Source: CBDBEU01 sp965204565
GTDB lineage: Bacteria > Pseudomonadota > Alphaproteobacteria > Rhizobiales > TMED25
Length of the DNA: 64,000 nt
Assembly (NCBI GenBank): GCA_965204565.1
Contig: CBDBEU010000005.1
Coordinates: 1,302,001-1,366,000, forward strand
Direction of reading: 5' to 3'
This document shows positions 17,600 through 23,776 of the stretch, one piece after another (positions within the stretch are counted from its first letter, which is position 1; each line of letters opens with the position of its first letter). The position numbers were made by a program, and so were the translations under genes. The notes under the pieces were generated by a model. It worked only from the letters and a program-made list of their open reading frames with translations. It was not told the DNA's origin and did not search any database.

Positions 17600-18450
17600 G
17601 CTCAGGACCCATTAATTTGCATTGAAGTTCGATTTCTGATTCAGGATGGCAAAGGCGTTTGCCATGTCGGATCTGTTTCTGCTCTCACGCGCTCAAATGT
17701 CAAAGATCGAGCCATTCTTTCCCAGATCCCACGGAGGTGACCGGGGGGATGATCGTCGTGTTGTGTCAGGCATCGTCTGCGTGCTGAAGCACGGGCTGCA
17801 ATGGAAGGACGCACCTGCGGCCTGCGGCCCGCACAAGACGCTCTGCAATAGCTTTCGACGCTGGACCGGACGCCGCGTGTTCGACAAGATTTTCAGTCAC
17901 TTGACTGCTTCTGACGGGCCACCCGATACGCTGATGCCCGATACGCTGATGATTGATGCAACACACTTGAAGGCTCATCGCACCGCGTCGAGACTTCTGA
18001 AAGGGGGGCTTCCCCGCCACATCGGGCGCACAAAAGGCGGGCCGAACACCAGACTCCATGCCGTCTGCGATGGCGACGGACGACCGCCGGCCATGTGCCT
18101 GGCGGCTGGCCAGCTGTCGGATCATATCGGTGCGAAGCTCTTGTATCCGGGTCTCTAGTGATAGCGTCAAAGCTATAATGATCGCAGATAAGGGATACGA
18201 TTCAGACGATGATCGCGCGGCGCTGAAAGCCAGGGGGCTCACCCCATGCATTCCGCCCCGAACAGGACGAAAGGCACCCGCTTCCTTCTGCAACATTCAA
18301 TACAAACAGCGCCATAAGGTTGAGAACATGTTCGCACCGCTCAAGGACTGGCGCCGCATCGCAACGCCATATGACCGGCGGGCAGACGTCTTCATGGCCG
18401 CAATCACAATGGCAGCCATCCTCATATGGTGGCTATAATGAGCCCTGAGC
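17600..18450 (+). mobile_element. IS5-family insertion sequence with CTAA target duplication
   Basis: An 851-bp element with imperfect terminal inverted repeats: GCTCAGGACCCATTA at the left end and, on the complement, GCTCAGGGCTCATTA at the right. It is flanked on both sides by CTAA (17596-17599 and 18451-18454), matching the YTAR target of the IS5 group. The transposase is split in two frames. The clean ends and duplication indicate recent insertion, here between the phasin gene and its terminator. Confidence 0.88.
17664..18438 (+). pseudogene. IS5-family transposase in two frames
   Basis: The first frame (17664-18158) reads MSDLFLLSRAQMSKIEPFFP, GLQWKDAPAACGPHKTLCNSF, then the DDE-type block LMIDATHLKAHRTASRL and IGRTKGGPNTRLHAVCDGDG. 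It meets a TAG at 18156 in the context GGT CTC TAG. The second frame continues with SDSVKAIMIADKGYDSDDDRAAL, RQRHKVENMFAPLKDWRRIATPYDRRADVFMAAI up to 18438. A single +1 step at the TAG would join them, so either a programmed frameshift or an inactivating indel is possible. The sequence PDTLMPDTLM suggests a small internal duplication. Confidence 0.8.
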
Positions 18451-18470
18451 CTAATCTGCGGTGGCACCAT

Positions 18471-18815
18471 TCAGGTTGATTTGCGAATCTGCTTTTCAAT
18501 TGGCGCAAGGGCTTCACGCGCGGTCTGCAGATACATCTCACCCAGTTTGCCGGTCTCGCCGACGAAACTGTCATAGGCCCTTTTCGCGAATTCGGCCTGA
18601 GTTTGATAAGCAGTATCGATGCCCTTTGACGCAAGCGTTTCCTCAACCGCCCTAGTGGTGAGGTCCAACGATGATTTGGAATAATCTGCGTATTCCGTGG
18701 CAATTGCCTGCCAACCGCTGGCCCAGGCGGAAAAGCTTTCCATTGTGGCGCCCATTCCTTCACGTCCCTTGGACTGAATTTCGTTCAACGCGTCCATATT
18801 CAACATTGGCTTCAT
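18471..18815 (-). CDS. Phasin-family protein
   Basis: 114 residues; phasins coat polyhydroxyalkanoate granules. It is a mostly helical amphipathic protein with the family pattern: NMDALNEIQSKGREGMGATMESFSAWASGWQAIATEYADYSK and AYDSFVGETGKLGEMYLQTAREALAPIEKQ. The ATG has GGAGAAACCGGT upstream. It lies next to clpS as in relatives. An IS5 element now separates its stop codon from its terminator, so its mRNA 3' end is probably changed. A role in granule coating is inferred from the family; no PHA synthase is in the window. Confidence 0.85.
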   Translation of the reverse strand: MKPMLNMDALNEIQSKGREGMGATMESFSAWASGWQAIATEYADYSKSSLDLTTRAVEETLASKGIDTAYQTQAEFAKRAYDSFVGETGKLGEMYLQTAREALAPIEKQIRKST

Positions 18816-18872
18816 ACCGGTTTCTCCGCACTCAATTCGCCAGCATCATTTCATGCTGCGCTGCAGCATCAA

Positions 18873-18901
18873 CATTTAGACAGCACATCTGTGCAGATCA
18901 A
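18873..18901 (-). promoter_or_regulatory. Candidate sigma-70 promoter of the phasin gene
   Basis: On the minus strand TTGATC (18896-18901) and TAAATG (18873-18878) are 17 bases apart, about 58 bases upstream of the phasin ATG. Spacing is ideal and both hexamers are close to consensus, but this is a pattern match only. Confidence 0.35.
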
Positions 18902-19049
18902 GATATTTTATTGTGCGGCGCAAAAAATATTGCGTGGCTGGCCCCCTTTACCGATCGCTAACCTAGGCTGGATAAATTGGTGACTCGTCAATGCCGCCAG
19001 CACCGGGAAACGGTCTGCCCCAATATTGTCGCAATAAGCTGTTGGTTTC

Positions 19050-19065
19050 CCACTCTAAAGAGTGG
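19050..19065. promoter_or_regulatory. 16-bp perfect palindrome upstream of the carboxypeptidase gene
   Basis: CCACTCTAAAGAGTGG is an inverted repeat with 7-bp arms and a 2-base centre. It lies 10 bases before the GAGGAG motif and about 65 bases before the chosen ATG of the carboxypeptidase gene. It could be an operator or an mRNA leader hairpin; the sequence alone does not decide. Confidence 0.35.
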
Positions 19066-19130
19066 TTGGGCAGCGAGGAGTTTGCTAAGTGAATAAGGTG
19101 TTGCGGTGCGTTTATGAGAGGACAACCATA

Positions 19131-20768
19131 ATGAGGAGCCGCTGGCCGTTTTCCGGTCTCGTGCCTATTCTAGTGATATTAACCGCCGTTTTCATCGGCG
19201 GTGTTTCTCCGGCGGTAGCAAACAGCAAGTATGCTTCTCTTGTGATCGATGCCAATACGGGCGCAACCATTCGCGCACGAAACGCCGATTCTCCACGCTA
19301 CCCCGCATCGCTGACCAAAATCATGACGCTCTATGTCCTGTTTGGTGAGATAAAGGCAGGCCGGATCAAGAAATCCGACAGGATCAGGATCTCTCCCCAT
19401 GCCGCAGCGCAGCCGCCTTCCAGGCTCGGCCTCAAGGCCGGCGATACGATCACCGTCGACAATGCGATCCGTGCACTGGTCACCAAGTCAGCCAATGACG
19501 TAGCAGCGGCTGTTGGCGAGCATGTCGAGGACACCGAGTGGAAATTCGCCAAGCGCATGACGGCGACGGCACAGAGTCTTGGCATGAACAAGACGACGTT
19601 TCGCAACGCCTCGGGTCTTCCACATAAAAATCAAAAGACCACGGCGCGCGACATGTCCAAGCTCGGGCTGGCGATGATGACCGATTTCCCTGAGCTTTAT
19701 AAGATGTTCCGGCTCACCAACTTTACCTGGCGCGGCAACACCTATCGCAACCACAACCGGCTGCTCGGAAAATACAAGGGCACGGAAGGCATCAAGACCG
19801 GCTATATCCGCGCCTCTGGGTACAATCTGGTGGCATCGGTGCGCCGAGGAGAAAAACTCGCCGTCGGGGTCGTCATGGGCGGCAAATCAGGAAGCAGCCG
19901 CGATGCGCATATGCGCCAAATTCTATCCGAGTCGTTTCCGAAGTTGTCGGCCCGCCGGTCCTTGCCGCCGCGTCCCAAACCAGTATTGATCTCCAAGGCC
20001 ACGACAAAAGCGGCAAGCACTCCGGCAACACCGGTCCGTGCCGCCACCGTACCGAAGAAAAAAGCTATCGAAGAGGGTGTGGTGCGTTTGACAATGGTCG
20101 CGACGCCGCCGCGTTCACGCGAACTGCCGCTGGCCGAACCTATTTCTCGCGAGACGGAATATGCAGCAGCGGTAGCGCCAGTCGTCCATCCGATCAGGCC
20201 AACAATCGCACGCGCTGCCGTGATGCATTCCGCGCCGCGGCCTCCCGTCGCGGTGTCGTCATACCGCGTCGCCGCGGCACCGCAAGCCGCGGCAGCTTTT
20301 GCAGCCAACAATCCGGGTGCAGAGCCGGTTGATCCGATCGAGCAGTTGATTGCCGCGGCCATGGCTGCACCACCGATCCCCGGCGAGCAGGTCAGGACTG
20401 GACGACTTATCGTGCCGGTAGCTGGGACTGTCGCCAGCGCTGGCGAAAACGTCAACCGCCCCGTAAGTGCCGTTGCTGCTTCGTCCACGCCCCACACACC
20501 GGCTCCCGAAACTATCGAGATCCCCGACGGTTATCAGATTCAGGTTGGAGCCTATGCCACACAGGGCGACGCGCAGCGGCGGCTTGAACGGGCGCAGCAG
20601 ACCGCCAGGGAGCATCTGGCCAAAGCGATGGGATTCACACCATCGGTTGAAAAGACGTCAGGCACTATCTACCGCGCGCGCTTTGCCGGGCTCGACAAAA
20701 CTTCAGCCAAACGCGCCTGCTCCGCACTTAAGAAAAAGCGCATCGACTGCATCGTGGTCGCACAGTAA
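19131..20768 (+). CDS. D-alanyl-D-alanine carboxypeptidase with C-terminal SPOR domain
   Basis: 545 residues from the ATG at 19131. A low-molecular-weight penicillin-binding protein that trims pentapeptides in the periplasm. After a signal peptide (LVPILVILTAVFIGGVSPAVA) come the three active-site motifs SLTK, SAN and KTG (in GIKTGYIRASGYN). A Pro/Ala-rich linker (about 285-455) leads to a SPOR domain (YQIQVGAYATQGDAQRRLE to DCIVVAQ) that binds denuded glycan at the septum. An in-frame GTG at 19089 also has a good ribosome binding site (GAGGAG), so a 14-residue longer start is possible; the ATG gives the more typical signal peptide. Confidence 0.93.
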   Translation: MRSRWPFSGLVPILVILTAVFIGGVSPAVANSKYASLVIDANTGATIRARNADSPRYPASLTKIMTLYVLFGEIKAGRIKKSDRIRISPHAAAQPPSRLGLKAGDTITVDNAIRALVTKSANDVAAAVGEHVEDTEWKFAKRMTATAQSLGMNKTTFRNASGLPHKNQKTTARDMSKLGLAMMTDFPELYKMFRLTNFTWRGNTYRNHNRLLGKYKGTEGIKTGYIRASGYNLVASVRRGEKLAVGVVMGGKSGSSRDAHMRQILSESFPKLSARRSLPPRPKPVLISKATTKAASTPATPVRAATVPKKKAIEEGVVRLTMVATPPRSRELPLAEPISRETEYAAAVAPVVHPIRPTIARAAVMHSAPRPPVAVSSYRVAAAPQAAAAFAANNPGAEPVDPIEQLIAAAMAAPPIPGEQVRTGRLIVPVAGTVASAGENVNRPVSAVAASSTPHTPAPETIEIPDGYQIQVGAYATQGDAQRRLERAQQTAREHLAKAMGFTPSVEKTSGTIYRARFAGLDKTSAKRACSALKKKRIDCIVVAQ

Positions 20769-20827
20769 TTCCAGCAAAATCCATCGATTGCAGCGCTGCA
20801 CGGTGCCGGTTTGATCGGCTCAGTTGC

Positions 20828-21541
20828 CTATGTGCCGAGCAGAAGATCCTTGGCCTCATTGACCTTTGAGGCCAGGTAGTTTGAACCGCCTTGGTCTGGA
20901 TGCAGCTTCTTCATCAATTGGCGATGGGCTCTGCGGATGTCGTCTTTGCTCGCGTCCGGCGCCACATCCAGAATTTCACACGCCTCATTGCGGGTCATGG
21001 GACCGCCCGCCTCGCCGCCACTACCGTGCTCGGATTTGACATCATCCGCACCTGGATGCTCGCGCCAGCCCTCGTGCATACGGTCGAGAAAAGCATCGAT
21101 CAGTTGCACCGCCTTGGGATCGTTCCTGGCGGAAACGCGGCGCAACTCAATCAGCGCGTCAAGATCGAGATCGCTCAGACGGGTTCCCGTGCTGGGCCCA
21201 ACCAGTATTTCACCATCCATTTCGCCGGAATCATGATCAAGCGTCATCTCCAGCGTTGCGGTTCGCACACGCGAGGTCTGGCCAGTTGAAGGTTGGCCCG
21301 TGCCTGAAAATCCCCCAGGATAGAAATATCTGCGTCTGAGCAGCGCAAATCCGAGCCACGCCAGCGGCACAGCAAAGACAATCCGGCCGTTGAAGGCAAA
21401 AATCACTGCCAGAACAAGCGCAGAAATGCCCAGCCCCTGGCGCATGATTTGGGCGAGTACGGCTGGCTGGGCCTGCACAAAGGCAACCGCTGCCAGCATC
21501 AGCAAACCCAATCCAGCAATGCCGAGAAGGAAATAGGCCAT
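20828..21541 (-). CDS. Membrane-anchored DnaJ-domain protein
   Basis: 237 residues. The N-terminal 75 residues are hydrophobic with two or three membrane segments (YFLLGIAGLGLLMLAAVAFV; LGISALVLAVIFAFNGRIVFAVPLAWLGFALL). A linker follows and then a C-terminal J domain (EACEILDVAPDASKDDIRRAHRQLMKKLHPDQGGSNYLASKVNEAKDLL) with the HPD motif needed to stimulate Hsp70 ATPase. It therefore probably recruits DnaK to the inner membrane. Clients are unknown. It starts 6 bases after the VWA gene and forms an operon with it. Confidence 0.88.
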   Translation of the reverse strand: MAYFLLGIAGLGLLMLAAVAFVQAQPAVLAQIMRQGLGISALVLAVIFAFNGRIVFAVPLAWLGFALLRRRYFYPGGFSGTGQPSTGQTSRVRTATLEMTLDHDSGEMDGEILVGPSTGTRLSDLDLDALIELRRVSARNDPKAVQLIDAFLDRMHEGWREHPGADDVKSEHGSGGEAGGPMTRNEACEILDVAPDASKDDIRRAHRQLMKKLHPDQGGSNYLASKVNEAKDLLLGT

Positions 21542-21547
21542 AATCGA

Positions 21548-22267
21548 CTATTTAAGCTGCTCGAGCAGCCGCCGCGCACCACCGGTGTCGCGGTGATCGC
21601 TCAGCGCTGCAAGTCCGCCTGCGGCATAGACGGCAACGGCAGCCAGGAGTTCGCGCAACTGATCGGCGGAGGCAGAATCGAACGGGCAGTATGCGCCTGA
21701 AGACAGCCGTGCGATCTCACTGAACGCCCTGCCGGCAATCGGCTCGTGTCCTTCATGGAACATGAAGATCGGCACCTTGTTCATACCGAGTTCGCCGGCC
21801 AGAACACAAAGATCGTCGACATTCTCTTCCATGCAGTCACCGACATAGACAAGGGCATTGACCGGCTTGTTGGCGGTCTCGCCAAGTGTATGGCGCAAAA
21901 CCCGGCCGATTTGGGTATATCCGCCCTGGCAACAGACCGACGTAATCAGGCGCGCCAGCGCTTCAGGCTTGCCGACCCATTTGCTGGCGCGGCATTCAAC
22001 CAAGCCTCGAAAATAGACAAGTTGAACATCAAGGCCGCCAATCGCGGCGGTGGCGCGGAACATATCGGCCTGAATCGCCAGCGCCCGATCCCAGCTCGGT
22101 TGCCGGGACATGGTGGCATCCATGGCAAAGACCAGCCGTCCCCGACCGCCGCCAGCCTTTGGCGTGCGCCCTCTGACGTCTATCAGAAACCGGTCAATCT
22201 CGCTTTCATCCGACTCCACGATCTCATGATGAGCCGTCGGCGCCAGTGTCTTCTTATTGTCGATCAT
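21548..22267 (-). CDS. VWA-domain protein
   Basis: 239 residues. The fold starts with RLVFAMDATMSRQPSWD, whose DxTxS pattern fits a metal-ion-dependent adhesion site, and continues VQLVYFRGLVECRASKWV, ALVYVGDCMEENVDDL and VPIFMFHEGHEPIAG, a von Willebrand A layout. No signal peptide is seen, so it is probably cytoplasmic. The ATG at 22267 has AAGGGA upstream. It is cotranscribed with the J-domain membrane protein, and with the broken gene further upstream, suggesting a common process; its partners are unknown. Confidence 0.8.
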   Translation of the reverse strand: MIDNKKTLAPTAHHEIVESDESEIDRFLIDVRGRTPKAGGGRGRLVFAMDATMSRQPSWDRALAIQADMFRATAAIGGLDVQLVYFRGLVECRASKWVGKPEALARLITSVCCQGGYTQIGRVLRHTLGETANKPVNALVYVGDCMEENVDDLCVLAGELGMNKVPIFMFHEGHEPIAGRAFSEIARLSSGAYCPFDSASADQLRELLAAVAVYAAGGLAALSDHRDTGGARRLLEQLK

Positions 22268-22386
22268 CGGTCCCTTGCCAACCGCGCCAATGGCGCCGCG
22301 TCGTCCAAACCGTTCTGCGCTCCTCCTAGAATGGGAGCTAGCACTGTCATTGGCAATGCACTGCGCATGAGTTCGTTGACATCCCG

Positions 22387-22961
22387 TCAGGTTAGTTCGC
22401 TGCCGGCATGTCCGTACCGGTTGTAGCAAAAGGGAAGATAGAGTGCCGATATCAGTCGGGTGACTTCCTCACGCGCCTCCACACGGGCATTGACCATTGC
22501 AGGTTCCATGACCGAGGGCATGGCTGCATGGCGATCAAAGACACTACGGCCCGTGGCGAACAGCGCGCGCGAAATCAAACGCTCGCTCAAACCTGCCTGT
22601 GTTCGAAATCCCATTTCAGTGACCATCGCCTGGAACTGTGACTCGCCGTCGCCAGCTGACCGAGCTGACAATTCGCTTCGACGATCTTGAACGACAAGCC
22701 AGTCGAGCGCCACATCAGAAATGTCATGTCGCGGGCGGCGCCGGTTGACATAAAATCGGTCAGTGCCTCAACAAACAGCGCATTCCATTGCGGGCAGGCG
22801 TTGGCACATGCATCGTTGAGCCACAACGGATTGTCGGCCTCGGCGCTCGAGACCACGCCATTGGCATAGATACGGCGGCGCAGTTCCATGACGTCGTCCG
22901 CGCCGATCTGCCCGGTTTCGGCAATCGCATGAATGTTTTTCGGCGCTTCCGGCTTATCCAT
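22387..22961 (-). pseudogene. Frameshifted hypothetical gene upstream of the VWA gene
   Basis: From the ATG at 22961 the frame reads MDKPEAPKNIHAIAETGQ, then DDVMELRRRIYANGVVSSAEAD and NALFVEALTDF; a shift near 22745 is needed to continue as RPRHDISDVALDWLVVQDRRSELSARS and on to NRYGHAGSELT with a stop at 22387. The first part resembles small acidic helical proteins of alphaproteobacteria that I cannot name with confidence. It is one of many single-indel genes here. A role linked to the VWA and J-domain proteins is possible from position only. Confidence 0.5.
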
Positions 22962-23057
22962 CGCGAATGCACCCCTAGAGCAGGTTTCAACGCTTGCGAG
23001 GCCAGTGGCCGGATGTTGCATTCGCCCTAAAGCTTATGGTCAACGAAAGATTGCTTT

Positions 23058-23468
23058 TCATGCCCCGGTCGGCCTTCGCGCGATCATGTCGATCTCCACA
23101 AGCCCGCCGACCGCAAGGGCAGTGACGCCGACGCAGGTGCGCGCCGGCAGGCGATCGGGCGCGAAATAGCTGCGATAGACCTCGTTCATCGCCTGATAAT
23201 CGCGCTCGAACCGGGTGAGAAACGCGCGCGCGGAGACGACATGTTCAAGGCCGAGGCCGAGGCCGGCCAGCACGATGATAAGATTGTCCATGACGCGTCG
23301 GGTCTGGGCCTCGATGTCGTCCGGCAGCGGCACTGTGTCATCGCCGGGGTCGGAGGCGAGCTGGCCGGTGATCATCACCCAGCCATCGGCTTCGACAGCG
23401 TGTGAATATGGCGCCACGGCCTGTGGCGCTTCAGGGAATGTGTGGAAGATCGGGGGCGCTTTGGTCAT
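23058..23468 (-). CDS. RidA-family enamine/imine deaminase
   Basis: 136 residues, intact. The family marks are present: PYSHAVEADGWVMITGQLASDP, the conserved arginine in LPARTCVGV near residue 105 that binds the substrate carboxylate, and LVEIDMIA near the end. RidA-type proteins speed hydrolysis of reactive 2-aminoacrylate and related imines; subgroup assignment is not possible by eye. It stands alone on the minus strand, after the repeat gene's end by 308 bases. It differs clearly from the broken RidA at 11515-11960. Confidence 0.9.
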   Translation of the reverse strand: MTKAPPIFHTFPEAPQAVAPYSHAVEADGWVMITGQLASDPGDDTVPLPDDIEAQTRRVMDNLIIVLAGLGLGLEHVVSARAFLTRFERDYQAMNEVYRSYFAPDRLPARTCVGVTALAVGGLVEIDMIARRPTGA

Positions 23469-23776
23469 GGGCTGAGCTTAACGTAATTGCGCGACTGGTT
23501 GGAGGAGTGAATCCCACCCACGCTCAATCCTCCCGCAACTCGTTTGAGACCGGGTCGATCAGCAGTCAGGGGCGCAGGCTGCTTTGTCTTGCACCACGGG
23601 GCCGGCACAGCGCCCGCCACGGCGGTTTTTGGCCATTGTCCGGACCGCGGCTTCGGCAAACAAACCCGGACGCCGAGGATTCTCACCCCGCGCCGGCCAT
23701 CCATCCCTGTCCGCGCCGGAAGCGGCTATTGGATCACTCATTGTCGCGCTTCATGGACTCCCGGGGACTCACCGGG
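23469..23776. other. Intergenic stretch without a supported gene
   Basis: 308 bases between the RidA gene and the end of the acidic repeat gene. Short frames exist on both strands but none has a recognisable product or ribosome binding site. GAGTCCCCGGGAGTC-like sequence near 23756-23775 could form a weak hairpin after the repeat gene. Confidence 0.4.

Noticed and set aside
17600..18450. IS5 element as the source of the other IS5-type remnants
   Set aside because: The remnants at 10779-11110 and 58735-59050 read as a different IS5 subgroup (TDEEWALIGPLL and LVDATIIKA types), so they are not broken copies of this element.
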